A DNA stretch of 64,000 nt from Notamacropus eugenii. Taxonomy: Eukaryota > Chordata > Mammalia > Diprotodontia > Macropodidae. Both the position numbers and the translations under genes were made by a program. The stretch's first letter is position 1; every line of letters begins with the position of its first letter. Location: positions 388,318,342 through 388,382,341 of the forward strand of contig NC_092877.1 in NCBI RefSeq assembly GCF_028372415.1, given 5' to 3'. The notes under the pieces are model-generated. The model was not told where the DNA came from and made no database searches. It saw only the letters and a list, made by a program, of their open reading frames with translations. Positions 24,801-33,095 of this stretch are shown piece after piece.

Positions 24801-26532
24801 TAAAGAGCACGAGGAACCCCAGAGAATGAGATGGGTCGAGGCCAAGGCGGAGGCTGAGACTCGGAGCCCCCCGGCCTCAGCCTCCCTGCCCCTCTGGTGG
24901 TGGGCCAGGCAGGGAGCATGAAGTCTGACCCTTGACCTCATCTCCCACGCTATTCGGAAACTCCCTCCTCTCCACTCCCAAGTGCAGGAGGCCAGGCCCC
25001 TGGATGCTCGGGTCTGGACAGTGGGCCATGTCGCCTCCTGGGTCAGTGAGGAGGACAGGAGTCCCCACAGGCTGGTGGGGGAGGGGGCAGAGCTTTCAGG
25101 GAGCAGGGGCCTAGGTGGCCTGAGTTATCAGAGGACAGTCAAAGAGCCCAGGACTTGGTCCTGAGCAAAAGGCAAGACCTGGACACCCACCTACCGATTA
25201 CTTATCCCATGCCAAGCCCCAGCCGGACACTAGTAAGTGACTGACAGAGGAAAAGGTGAGGTAGGTTCTGAATGTCACAGCATCAGGTGCACAGGCCCCA
25301 TGACACTGAGGCCAAGGCAGGCCAGCAGAGCTGGAGGAAGAGGAAGGGAAGAGGGGAGGGGGAGAGGGCAAGGGGGCAGGGGGAGAGGGGGAGGAGGGAG
25401 GGAGGGGAAGGGGAAGGGGAAAGGGGAGGGGGAGGGGGAGGAAGGAGAGGGAGGGGAGAGGGCAAGGGAGGAGGGGAGAGGGAAAGGAGGGAGGGGGAAG
25501 GGAGAAGGGGAAGAGGGGGAGGGAAGAGGGGGAGGAGGGGAGAGGGCAAGGGGGGAGCCCAGTTCTCTCAGGCCAGGGACCATCGGCACCAGCCTGGGCT
25601 CACCCATGGGGGCTGCTTTACAGGCGGGGAGAGCCCCGAGGAAGGAGAACCCTTGGGGCCAGGAGGGTGGGGAAGCCCCTCCCCTTTCCAAACCCCGCGG
25701 GGGGGGGGGGGGGGGGGAAGGGAACAAGCACTGATTAAGCACCTACTGTGTGCCAGGACCTGGGCACGTGCTTCCTTAAGCTTCCTCACCTGATCTGTCT
25801 TTCAGGAGGAGATATCAAGGTAGAGGCAGGTACCTGACTGACCTGGTCCCCCAGCTGGCCAGTGGGGCAGAATGGGAACTCGAGTGCCCGTTGTGGCACC
25901 CCCTCCATCTCCCGCCTCCGAACCTTTGCCTGGAAAGCTCTGCCTTCTCCTCCTCCTCGCCCCCCTCCCCGCCGCCCGCCCGGCCTCCTCCAGGAAGCCT
26001 TCCCCAGCCCTTGGCCGCTCCAACGTAAGCGGGTGTAGACAGACTCCGGCTGGGCTCCCCATCCCCAACAGAAAGAGGTGCATTGTGGGAGGGGGCAAAA
26101 GCAACAAAGTCTCCGCCCGGGAGCCCCAGCCAGGTGAGCCGGCTCCAGGGCTCCTCCCTACCTTGGAGGTGACGTCGATGCCCGTGATGAAGCTCCCCGC
26201 CTTGTTCTCGTAGCGGCGGCTCGTGTCCTAGAACGAGACGGGCGGTGAGGGGGACCCCGACCCCGGCCCTCGCTCCCTGCCGCCCAACGGCCCCGGCGCG
26301 CCCGGCGGCAGGCTCTGAGGGGCGCACCCACCCGGAGGCCGGACCCCCGGCGTCCTACCGGCAGCAGCGAGCGCCGCACTGGCACGGCCTCCAGCTCGCC
26401 CTCCTCCACCTCCATGGGCTCGGGCTCGCCCCGCTCGGGGCCCGGCCCCAGCAGCCCCAGGTGGGGCCCCGCCGCCGCCGCTGCCGCCGCCTCGGCCTTC
26501 ACCGACACCCGCAGGCCGCGCACGGCCGCCAT
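15625..26532 (-). CDS. NCBP3: NCBP3, nuclear cap-binding protein subunit 3 (13 coding exons)
   Basis: Joining 13 exons with consensus GT/AG borders and consistent phases gives 1,848 coding bases, a 615-residue protein against about 620 in human. Features in order: N-terminal MAAVRGLRVSVKAE and an Ala run; acidic PMEVEEGELE near 40-48; DTSRRYENKAGSF at 59-71; an RRM-like fold at about 120-180 with the family's WLDD motif at 152-155; an acidic patch at about 203-224; YGNPNYGGMKGILSNSW at about 278-294; an Arg-rich stretch after it; a long Glu run at about 341-352; STPSPKK; and a Ser/Glu C-terminus. NCBP3 binds capped RNA in the nucleus together with NCBP1 and supports poly(A) RNA export. The order relative to ITGAE is as in human. 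Compared with my memory of the human protein, the exon 1/2 joint lacks a few residues (RRSLLP-DTSRR) and exon 9 has a small insertion (GLTLTPPYKHRH). No disabling change is seen. Confidence 0.95.
16140..16255. repeat. MIR-like fragment in NCBP3 intron 12
   Basis: The blocks 'aaatgcctactatgtgccaagtcc' and 'gctaagtgctg' are followed by 'aaggggtttacaatctc'. These are the signature of the common 'increasing-loss' MIR-type end. Confidence 0.55.
16518..16682 (-). CDS. NCBP3: NCBP3 exon 12
   Basis: Residues 483-537 plus one base: VRQRLGKRPHSPE, then SDVHSRLGIPRQDIKGLYSD and TREKKS. The acceptor is CCCAG and the donor TCAG|GTGGGT. Confidence 0.95.
17025..17179 (-). CDS. NCBP3: NCBP3 exon 11
   Basis: Residues 431-482 plus one base: NSMRADSVATSNVKNRIGNK then ADVRLLLEEKRQ. 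The acceptor is ATGCAG and the donor TCTG|GTACGG, a weaker +4/+5 context. Confidence 0.94.
17740..17880 (+). repeat. MIR-like fragment in NCBP3 intron 10
   Basis: The core 'ccttagttttctcatctataaaatggggct' is followed by 'agcactttgtaaagcttgag', the MIR core and end. Confidence 0.55.
18239..18536 (-). CDS. NCBP3: NCBP3 exon 10 (Glu run and SPKK segment)
   Basis: Residues 332-430 plus two bases, the longest exon after exon 1 is considered. It begins LVNVPEEPI followed by a run of Glu encoded by GAG/GAA repeats, then DQDMDEDDRIVVEYRDEL, a Ser-rich stretch, and MISTPSPKKSLKMTMYADE. The Glu run is a natural place for length polymorphism. The donor is TTCG|GTAAGG. Confidence 0.95.
18690..19075 (+). 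repeat. Decayed MIR/CORE-SINE pieces in NCBP3 intron 9
   Basis: Two heads are visible: 'gagttcaaatcctgccc' near 18718 and 'tgtgaccccgggcaagttatttgacc' near 18982. The rest is too diverged to delimit. Confidence 0.45.
19300..19655 (-). repeat. L3/CR1-like 3' region (antisense) in NCBP3 intron 9
   Basis: The order 'ctcaccatctggcaaggcagtcc', 'ggcagcccttcaaatacctg', 'ttccttcaacaaagccc' and 'catggccagttcctaa' matches the inverted 3' end of ancient L3/CR1 LINEs. Confidence 0.5.
19839..19951 (-). CDS. NCBP3: NCBP3 exon 9 (Arg-rich)
   Basis: Residues 294-331 plus one base: KRRYHSRRIQRD then GDDVGLTLTPPYKHRHA. Human as I recall it has GLTSYKHRHS, so LTPP appears to be a small in-frame expansion. The acceptor is CACAG and the donor CAG|GTACCT. 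Confidence 0.93.
20039..20128. repeat. 39-bp minisatellite, two copies plus partial third, NCBP3 intron 8
   Basis: CCAGCTCCCAGGAGGATGGG starts at 20039, at 20078 and, as a partial copy, at 20117. The two full units differ at about one base, so the duplication is recent. The period is a multiple of three, but the stretch lies between exons 8 and 9 and shows no coding match. Confidence 0.9.
20465..20564 (-). CDS. NCBP3: NCBP3 exon 8
   Basis: Residues 261-293 plus two bases, with the highly conserved YYMKYGNPNYGGMKGILSNS. The acceptor is CTGTAG and the donor CTG|GTGAGT. Confidence 0.96.
20870..21112. repeat. CA-rich low-complexity tract in NCBP3 intron 7
   Basis: This is an imperfect run of ACA, CATAC and CACAC motifs just downstream of exon 7 in transcript direction. 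On the transcript it is GU-rich and so a candidate binding tract for GU-binding splicing factors. Confidence 0.7.
21132..21240 (-). CDS. NCBP3: NCBP3 exon 7
   Basis: Residues 225-260 plus one base, containing LSQVEEDSLLRNDLRPANK and ending MRFATK. The acceptor is CTCAAG and the donor AAAG|GTAGAT. Confidence 0.95.
21512..21582 (-). CDS. NCBP3: NCBP3 exon 6 (acidic patch)
   Basis: Residues 201-224, SSDDETEEGEVEDDAASDLE. The acceptor is TCTAG and the donor GAG|GTCAGT, phase 0. Confidence 0.93.
21671..21799 (-). CDS. NCBP3: NCBP3 exon 5 (second half of RRM-like domain)
   Basis: Residues 158-200 plus one base. It begins CNVVWLDEVTATRALINM. The exon itself starts with GTAATG, which looks like a donor, but the frame and homology place the true acceptor at CCAG just before it. 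The end is AAAG|GTACC. Confidence 0.95.
22728..22853 (-). CDS. NCBP3: NCBP3 exon 4 (first half of RRM-like domain)
   Basis: Residues 116-157 plus one base, containing RLETIYVCGVDEMS and IEWLDDTS, so the WLDD motif lies here. The acceptor is CATAG and the donor CCT|GTAAGA. Confidence 0.96.
23150..23715 (+). repeat. Ancient interspersed repeat, family not assigned, NCBP3 intron 3
   Basis: The order 'gtgccaggcagtcctggccttgaaggagttcaca', 'gacaacatgaacaaacaagatatagac', 'ggaaggcttcatatagatgggaggattttaattggg', 'gagggagaacattccacat', 'gggctttgaatgcc' and 'caatagttcaggc...gaggtgataa' belongs to a common mammalian medium-reiterated family I recognise by sight but cannot name. A fragment of the same family lies at about 33510-33690. 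Confidence 0.6.
23738..23875. repeat. Minisatellite of about 28 bp, five imperfect copies, NCBP3 intron 3
   Basis: Variants of GTAAAATGGACAAGAGATGG start at about 23738, 23766, 23794, 23828 and 23852. Spacing varies because of G-run length. It directly follows the ancient repeat at 23150-23715 and may have expanded from its end. Confidence 0.8.
24694..24799 (-). CDS. NCBP3: NCBP3 exon 3
   Basis: Residues 81-115 plus one base. It begins EAIQKKEQRAKRFHF and ends ALDRDMMKK. The acceptor is TTTAG and the donor AAAG|GTAGG. Confidence 0.95.
25330..25556. repeat. Polypurine (GGGGA)-rich tract in NCBP3 intron 2
   Basis: About 225 bases on the plus strand are almost purely A and G with many GGG/GGGG runs. 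The NCBP3 transcript, copied from this strand, carries the complementary C/U tract. Long mirror-like purine stretches can form triplex DNA, and the G-runs can form quadruplexes. All long reading frames here are composition artefacts. Confidence 0.9.
25699..25717. repeat. G19 mononucleotide run
   Basis: An uninterrupted G run in NCBP3 intron 2. Length in an assembly is unreliable. A MIR-like end ('gattaagcacctactgtgtgccagg') follows at about 25733. Confidence 0.85.
26162..26227 (-). CDS. NCBP3: NCBP3 exon 2
   Basis: Residues 59-80, beginning DTSRRYENKAGSF and ending GIDVTSK. The acceptor is TTCTAG and the donor AAG|GTAGGG, phase 0. It is almost unchanged from human as I recall it. Confidence 0.95.
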
Positions 26533-26960
26533 GGCCCCGCCGCCGCCTCCGTCCGCCCGCCCTCCTGGCGTGCCAGCGAGAGCGCGTGCGCGCCGCCCAG
26601 GGCGCCGCCGTACGTACGCACGCGCACCAGCGAGAGGCAGCGGGCCGCCCAGAGCGCCGCCGACGTACCATCGAGATGCGGCCCGCCCGGCCTAGAGCGT
26701 CCCAGAGGACGCCCCCGCCCCCGCCCGCTTCGGGGGCGGAGCCGTTGTCATAGTTACGGCTTCCCGGCTCCGGCGCCTGCGCCTGTCTCCCTCCGGAGTA
26801 AGCGGAGGGAGGGAGGGCGGGGCGGCCTGGGGGCATTCGGCATCTGCCGCGGCCCCTCGGCCTCCTCCGCCTCGCAGGGCCTCCTCCCCCCAGGGCCTCC
26901 TCCCCCCACCTCCACTGGGGCCTTCTGGAGACAGTCCTTTAGTCCTAAGTGGCCGGAGGC
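26240..26960 (-). promoter_or_regulatory. CpG island and TATA-less promoter region of NCBP3
   Basis: CpG and GC density rise sharply and span exons 1-2 and about 430 bases upstream of the start codon. No TATA box is visible. GC-box-like GGGGCGG and CCCCGCCC words occur near 26715-26745. Transcription should start a short way above 26532 on the minus strand. The 256-codon plus-strand and 202-codon minus-strand frames here are GC artefacts. Confidence 0.75.
26359..26532 (-). CDS. NCBP3: NCBP3 exon 1 (coding part)
   Basis: Residues 1-58. The start sits in a strong context (GGGCCATGG) inside a CpG island. The sequence has an Ala run at about 15-21 and the conserved acidic motif PMEVEEGELE. The donor is CCG|GTAGGA, phase 0. 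Confidence 0.92.
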
Positions 26961-27484
26961 TCGGGCACCTCGGGTGCCCCCACGGCCTGGACTGTGTTTC
27001 CTTAAGCATTTATGAAGCCCTTGCTGTATGCTCCACGCCTTGCCCTCGAGGGTCTGACGGTCTGACGGGACTGCCACACCCAGAAGGCTTGGGGGCTGAC
27101 GCAAGTCCCCAAATTTGTGATCCTTTAAAAGCATGCCCACAAGTGGACAGGCCTCCAGAAGAGCCCCAGAGCCACTGAAGGGATGGAGAGACGGCTCAGG
27201 GTTTGGGGTTGAGTCTGAGCTGGGGCTGGGGGCTGGGGGCAGGGAAGCTGTGCGGGCCGTGGAGCCTTGGCACAAGGAGGGTAAGACCAGGGGCATCACA
27301 GCCCTGGGGATGGGCACTGCCCAGGAGTGTGGCTCAGGAAGGGATGGGTGGGGCCCGCTTGGTGAAGTGGACTGACTTGGGTGGCTCCTGGCGGCCCACC
27401 TCAAGGTCCTGGAGGGGGGCTCCGTCTGCGGCTCCTCTTGGTCCGGTGCGGGCGGACCCCGCTCCCTCTTGCGTATTGTCTCCC

Positions 27485-27600
27485 CCCGCTCGATGGTCGG
27501 GCGCTGTCTTTCTTATTTGTAGCGCTTAGCACACAGTAGGCGCCTAATACGTGCTTATTGAATTGGATCGCTGAATAAGTGTTTGAAGCCTACCTCGACT
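27485..27600 (+). repeat. L2/MIR 3' tail fragment
   Basis: The tail reads 'agcgcttagcacacagtaggcgcctaatacgtgcttattgaat', the terminus shared by L2 and MIR. Confidence 0.55.
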
Positions 27601-27899
27601 CTGTTAATCCATCCCCCTAAAACCCAAGTGTCCTTTCTGCCGCCAGCCTCTCCCCGGTCCGGTCCAGCCACTCCCAGCTGCCTCCGCCGGCTCTGACACT
27701 GCCCCCACCAGGGGGCTCCGCATGGCAGAAAATCAGATAACACCCAACCGCCGATCGTGGCAACGGAGGGACCGAGCCGCGGGGGGCTGCCTCGTGACTG
27801 TTCCGCTGGCCCAAACGGCCTCCGGGCCGCTACCCAGGACCATCCCCAGCCTCCCTTCGGCTTCTCTCCGCGGCTGCCCTGTTGTTAATGCTCCCCTTG

Positions 27900-29755
27900 C
27901 GTTCCCATCTCGGTTCTCCTGTTGGCGGCTGTCATCTCTCCAGCTTCGCTCTCATCATTCCTCTCTTGCCCTTTGTGGCCAGACTCTGAAAAGGCGTCTA
28001 CACTGGCTGCCTCCGCTTCCTCTCCCCACTCTCTTAACCCCTGAACGATCCAGCTTCCAGTCTCATCCTTGCACCAGACCACTCTCCCCAGTCACCTCTT
28101 CGCTGCCAAAGCCTCCCCTCCCTCCCTCTACTGAGAAGGGAAGCCGTATTTCAATTGTGCGTGTGAACCCATGCAAACCGTATGTCCAGATTAGCCATAT
28201 CTTTTAAAAAATGAAGTGAGAAAATGATGCTTCAATTTGCACTCCGAGTTGGTCAGTTCTTTGGGGGTGGATCGCATTTTTTCATCATGAATCCTTTACT
28301 TCAACAAGCCCACTGCAGCCTTGGACACTGTAGATCACTCCTTCCTCCTGGACACTCCCTTCTCTCAGTTTTCAGGACTCCCGCTTCTCCTCCTACCCAT
28401 CTGACTGCTTCTTCTCAGTCTCCTTGGCTGGATTCTCATCCAGGTCAACCATGGGAGATCCATGAGGCTCTGTCCTCGGGCCTCTTCTCTTCTCCCCCTT
28501 TCCTACTTCGGTTGGAAACCTCATCAGCTCTCTTGGATTCAATGGCCATCTCTGTGCTGATAGGTTTCCAATCTGCCCAGGTCTCTCTGCTCTACTCCAA
28601 TCTTACACCTCCAATAACCTTCCAGACATCTCAAACTGGACATCCAGCAGACATATAAAACCCAAAATGTTGGAGAAAACTTCTCTTTCTCCTTAAACCC
28701 TCCCCTCCTCCTACATTCCTTATGACTGTCCTCCTAGTCCCTCAAGGTCACAACCCAGGATTCAACATGGAGTCACTTTTTCTAACCCCCTAGATCCAAT
28801 GTAGTGCCAAGGCCTGCCAATTTCACCTCTAGAGCATCTCTGGACGGTCTTTCCGATAGCCCCTTTTCTCTCCTCTGACACTGTCCCTCATCTCCTCACA
28901 CTTGGTCTATTGCAGTAGCCTAGGGATGGCTAATGAAATAGAACCCATTGCCTCCTGAGGCAGCCAATTCCACTTTTGGATAGCCCTGATTGTTAGAAAT
29001 TTTTAAAAACTCAAATCAAGTTTAAATTAGCCTCTCTTTAGCTTCTACTTTTTGTATTCTAAGTCTAGTTCCTTTCTCATGTGAGAGCCCTTCAAATAAT
29101 TGGGTATTGCTCTCATCCTCCCCTCCCCCAACTCCAGTCCATCTTCCATTCAGCCACCAGTCATCTTCCTAAAGCACAGTTCTGATCCTGACACCCCCTT
29201 CTCCATAAACTTCAGGGACTCCCTACTGCCTCTGGGTGACATGTAAAATAAGTAAAATAGACATTTATGATAAAGATAAAATTAGATATCTCTAAAAATA
29301 AATGTGTTTTACATATTATAGAAAATCTTCTGTTTGACAAAGTCCTTCACAACCTGGTCCCTTCTTACCTTTTCAGACTGCCTGGCAATGTCTTCTGTGG
29401 TCTGGTGACTTTGGCCTCCTGGTTGTTCCTCACATGAGATGATTCATTTCCAAACTCCAGATGTGTTCAATGGCCATCCCCATACTTGGAATGCTCTCCT
29501 TCCTCTACACCCCCCTGGCTTCCTACTACTGGAAGCCTTTCCCCATCCCTCTGACACTAGTGTCTTCCCACCGGTGACTGTCTTCACTTCATCTTGTATG
29601 GACATGAGTTTTTGTGCATTGTTTCCCCTTTGGACTGTGAGCTCCTTGAGGCCAGTGACTGTCTTCTGCCCTGCTTTGTATATCCAGTGCTTGGCCCAGC
29701 CCTGACACATAATCCTTACTTAGTAAATGCTCATTGACTGACTGACTTCCTTCAT
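27900..29755 (+). repeat. L2 LINE, decayed, with internal insertion
   Basis: The L2 3' half is recognisable by 'ggacactgtagatcactccttcctcc', 'cctcatcagctctcttggattcaatggccatctctgtgctga', 'acctggtcccttcttaccttttcagactg', 'acttggaatgctctccttcc' and the terminus 'tgacacataatccttacttagtaaatgctcattgactgactgact'. The reverse-transcriptase frame is broken throughout. An L3/CR1-like piece interrupts it at about 28925-29115. Confidence 0.7.
28925..29115 (-). repeat. L3/CR1-like fragment nested in L2
   Basis: The blocks 'cattgcctcctgaggcagccaattccacttttggatagccctgattg' and 'gtgagagcccttcaaataattgg' are the inverted L3/CR1 end. The flanking L2 sequence resumes at about 29120 with 'ctcccctcccccaactccagtcc'. 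Confidence 0.5.
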
Positions 29756-30082
29756 TAATGTTTCCCACCAATTGACCATTTTGGCAACTGAAAATTCTGA
29801 TGGAATTTTACAAGTGAGTTGACCCCAGAATCGTAGAGCTGTTTTAGGATTCGGTGGCTTTAATAGCCACCAGCTTTAATGAATGGTTTAAAATAGCACC
29901 AAAAATTTGGGATACCCTGTAGCCTAAAGCAGCACTGCCTTGGCTTGCTCAGTCTCTGATTGGCAAGTAGACCAAGCATTTGATGACAATGGTGATTTTT
30001 AGGGTGTCTTTGGTCTCCTTAATTTATTCTTGTTAAATATCTGTACAAAATTAATCCTTTTAATTTTATATGTATAGCCATC

Positions 30083-30935
30083 CCCACTTCTCTGTCTCTC
30101 TCTGTCTGTCTCTCTCTGTCTCTATCACTGTCTATCTCTGCGTGTGTGTCTGTCTCTTTTTCTCTGTCCCTGTCTGCCCAATCCTGTCTTTCTGTTTCTC
30201 TTTCTGTGTCTGTCTCTGTTTCTTTCCCTCTCTCTCTCTGTTTGTCTCTGTCTCCTTGTATCTCTGTCAGTCTGTTTCTCTTCCTCTCTCTTTCTCTGTT
30301 TTTCTGTCTCTGTCCTTGTGTCTATTTCTCTGTTTTTGTTTCTCTCTCTCTCACTGTGTGTCTGTATCTTTCTGGGGCTCTCTCTGTCTTTCTGTGTTTC
30401 TGTCTCCATCTGTCTATCTCTTTCTCTCCCTCTTTCTGTCTTTTTCTCTGTCTCTATCTGTGTGTGTCTCTATCTGTTTGTCTCACTGTGTGTCTCTCTC
30501 TCCTTGTCTCCATCTATCTGTTTCTTTCCCTTTCTCTTTCTCTGTTTGTCTCTGTCTGTCTCTCCCCCCTCTATTTGTCTCTGTCCCTTTTTCTGTCTCT
30601 ATCTCCATGTATGTCCCTGTCTCTCTTTCTGTGTTTGTCTCTATCTCTCTCACTGTCTCTATCTTTTGGTATCTCTCTCTGTCTCTGTCTGTCTCTGTTT
30701 CTCTCCCTCTCTTTCTGTATGTCTCTGTCTCTATCTGTGTGTGTCCCTGTATCTCTGTCTTTATCTCTGTCTCTCTGTTTCTCCCTCTCTCTCTGTCTCC
30801 CCCCCATTTGTCTCTGTTTCTCTTTCTGTCTCTCTCTGTCTGTCTCTGTTTGTCTCTGTTTCTATCTGTGTTTGTCTCCCTCCTTCTGTGTTTGTCTTTG
30901 TCTGTCTGTCTTTGTCTCTCCCTTTCTTTCTAGTC
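30083..30935. repeat. Long (TCTCTG/TC)n pyrimidine-rich microsatellite, about 850 bp
   Basis: The plus strand is almost only T, C and scattered G in TCTCTGTC, TCTGTT and TTTCTC words. Because no frame meets a stop, three overlapping plus-strand frames of 270-290 codons arise that read as Ser/Leu/Cys/Val strings. They are not genes. Confidence 0.95.
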
Positions 30936-31373
30936 TTTGTGTTCTCAAACTTGAGAATTCATGAATGCAGCGTTCAGTGAATGAGCATGTCCTGTCCTGG
31001 CTGCTGCCCTCCCATTCCTTGGGGGAGTCCACCCTAAGGATCTCTCCTCTCAGCCCGGGTGACTTCTCAGGTACCTGGTCCAAGGCAGCCATTTCCAGGT
31101 GCTGATTCCCTCCTTCCAGGCGGAGGCCTGCTGTCCTCTTGAAGCATCCTCTCCTGCTTGTGTCTGTGTATTGGTTATCCCCAGTGGATGGAAACCCAGA
31201 ACAGCCAAAAGGTGTGAAGAGTCCAGACATCAATTCCCAGCTGGGGGTGGCAGCTGAGACCACCCAGGAGTGGCTTGTGTCCTCAGAAGGCATACCTACT
31301 CTTCTGGACCGTCAGGTGGCTCCAGATAAAGGCTCTAATCTTATCAGGCTGATTCATAGTATCCTGGTCACAC

Positions 31374-31481
31374 AGGTTGTGTGTTTGTCCTTTGTTCTCA
31401 GAGGACCATGACATCAAGATGATGACATGACTTGCAGTTGACTTTGATTTGAGTGAGGGAGGGCTGTGCAAGGTCCTTAAC
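31374..31481 (-). repeat. RTE-tailed SINE, 3' part (left of nested LTR)
   Basis: Read on the minus strand, this is the 3' half of a SINE ending in '...atggtcctctgagaacaaaggacaaacac'. Its other half resumes at 32070. The LTR between them is flanked by a duplicated CTTAAC. Confidence 0.8.
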
Positions 31482-32069
31482 TGTTGGGGGTGTTAGCTCA
31501 GTTTCATGTGGACAGTCTCGGGCAGGTAAAGGTGAGGACTTCCAAACCTCAGAGTTCTCATGAGGCCCCCCCCAGAGAACAGCTGGGAATTGAGGCATGA
31601 GACCCGGGCTATCTCGTGCATTTCCGCCTCTTCTCCGTGGGAAACTTGCTGGGGAGAGCATCCCACCCTTGAGATTAACCCATGGTCTGAGCACACCTGT
31701 TGTTGACTAGCTAAAGGCTGAGAGCAGGCACGGTATTCAGGTGCAAACTATGCAGCGGGAGAGCTTAAGAAGGGTCAGGAAAGCCTGAAGGCGCTCTTCG
31801 AGCTGTGGGGCCCTTAGAGGGCAGAAGGTCCCTCCCCTCTCCCACTCCCATTCTCTTGCTGTACGATCTTTGCCTCCTTGGGAGGAGGAGGATTCCTCTC
31901 TCCTGAGGAAGAATTCACCCTGCACATGTAACCAAGACCCTGAATAAAGCCTAATCCTTGTTCGACACTGGAAAGTCTCTTCTCTCAATACGTTTATCCG
32001 GTTTGGTTGCCGAAGACCTGCGACAGGTAAGGTAAGACTCGGGTAGCCCTTCGGCCTCAAGGCCGAACA
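31482..32069. mobile_element. Solo LTR of an endogenous retrovirus, 588 bp, 6-bp target duplication
   Basis: The element begins TGTTGG and ends CGAACA, so it has the TG...CA termini with a 4-base inverted repeat (TGTT/AACA). CTTAAC lies immediately on both sides (31476-31481 and 32070-32075), a perfect 6-bp target duplication. A polyadenylation signal AATAAA at 31943-31948 is followed by a T-rich region, as expected for R-U5 in plus orientation. No gag, pol or env sequence lies next to it, so it is a solo LTR left by recombination between the two LTRs of a provirus. A 6-bp duplication is typical of class II (ERVK-like) elements; the family itself is not assigned. It looks whole as an LTR and sits inside an older SINE, so it is younger than that SINE. 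Confidence 0.85.
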
Positions 32070-32288
32070 CTTAACCTCACTTTCTTCTCCTGAGCCATCT
32101 GGGTCCAGTGGCCTGATATTTATCAATACTACTGGAGATGACCCAGGATGCAATGTGAGACCCTGGTCCTTTCAGGCTAAGGTCTTATCACATTCTCACT
32201 GAGTGAGATACACCCATTCAATGAATTGGCTTCTTTAAGTAGTTACTCAAGGGATGGCCCCTTTAGTAAAAAAAAAAAAAAAAAAAAA
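32070..32288 (-). repeat. RTE-tailed SINE, remaining part, ending in an A run
   Basis: The SINE continues with 'gagccatctgggtccagtggcctgatatttatcaatactactggagatgacccaggatgcaatgtgagaccc', which pairs with the sense copy at 39810-40055. It ends near an uninterrupted A run at about 32267-32288. Confidence 0.7.
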
Positions 32289-32549
32289 TCAAACTGGAGG
32301 GGAAGACCTTCAGGGTTCCTGGGGGTAAAAGAGAAACAATTACTATTTAGTAATTACATTCACTCTGCACTAGGTGGGTTGGAACTTGTTGTCCAGTCTA
32401 TGAGCCCCAGAGTGAATTGGCCATAAGGCTTGTTATTTGAGCAAGAAATGTAGCCAGTAAACCCAGAGGAGAAAAGGCAGCTTTTGGTCATGCAGTGTAC
32501 CAGAGAAGAGAAGAGGGGAGGAGAAGGGAGGAGAGGAGCTGCTACTCAC

Positions 32550-32640
32550 ACACAGCTTGTGTTTGTCCTTTGCTCTCGAAGGGGATGATGTCATGACTTG
32601 CAGTTGACTTGGATTTGAGTGAGGGAGGGCTGAGGCACAC
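32550..32640 (-). repeat. RTE-tailed SINE, truncated copy
   Basis: 'gtgtttgtcctttgctctcgaagg' is followed by 'gatgtcatgacttgcagttgacttggatttgagtgagggagggctg'. This is the inverted 3' part of the same family as 31374-32288 and 50855-51170. A MIR-like piece ('cattttacagatgtgcaaactgagacccagagg') follows at about 32645-32790. Confidence 0.75.
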
Positions 32641-32824
32641 AGACTTAGAACTGGAATGAACCTTAACAGTTAATGAGTTCAAATCTCTCATTTTACAGAT
32701 GTGCAAACTGAGACCCAGAGGCATTAAGTGACTTTCCCAAGGTCTTCTGACTCCCAGTCCAGCAGTCTTTCAGATCACACTGTTTACTTCAAACTGATCA
32801 CTCACTTTACTGATCAGTCTTGAG

Positions 32825-33095
32825 AGCAGGGCAGCTGAGTAGTGCAATGAATAGCACACTGGTCTGAGGTCAGGAAGGCCTGTGTTCAAATCCAGCCTCA
32901 GGCACTTCCTAGCTGTGTGACCCTGGACAAGTCACTTCACCCTGTCTGCTTCACTTTCCTCACCTGTAAAGGGGATATGATAAGAGCACCTACCTTGAAG
33001 AGCTGTTGTGAGGATCTAATGAGAAAATGATTGAGTCTTAGCTCAGAAGGTGGCGCACAGTAGGCACTAACATGCTGATTGACTGGCTGACCAGC
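32825..33095 (+). repeat. MAR1/MIR-like CORE-SINE
   Basis: The head 'gggcagctgagtagtgcaatgaatagcac' is followed by 'tgttcaaatccagcctcaggcactt', 'tagctgtgtgaccctggacaagtcac', 'cacctgtaaagggg' and the tail 'gcgcacagtaggcactaac'. It is near full length. Confidence 0.8.

Noticed and set aside
25237-25793. Gly/Arg/Glu-rich and Pro/Ser/Leu-rich frames of 155-173 codons on both strands
   Set aside because: Products of the polypurine tract in NCBP3 intron 2; no homology or splice context.
26245-27404. Frames of 202-256 codons overlapping NCBP3 exon 1 on both strands
   Set aside because: CpG-island composition leaves all frames open; the NCBP3 frame explains the conserved part.
30070-30980. Three overlapping plus-strand frames of 272-287 codons and an antisense 94-codon frame rich in Arg/Glu/Asp
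   Set aside because: They are translations of a TCTCTG microsatellite; all frames stay open because the repeat contains no stop words.
31737-32153. Minus-strand frame of 138 codons
   Set aside because: It lies almost entirely in the solo LTR and the adjoining SINE and is antisense to the LTR polyadenylation signal; no protein similarity.
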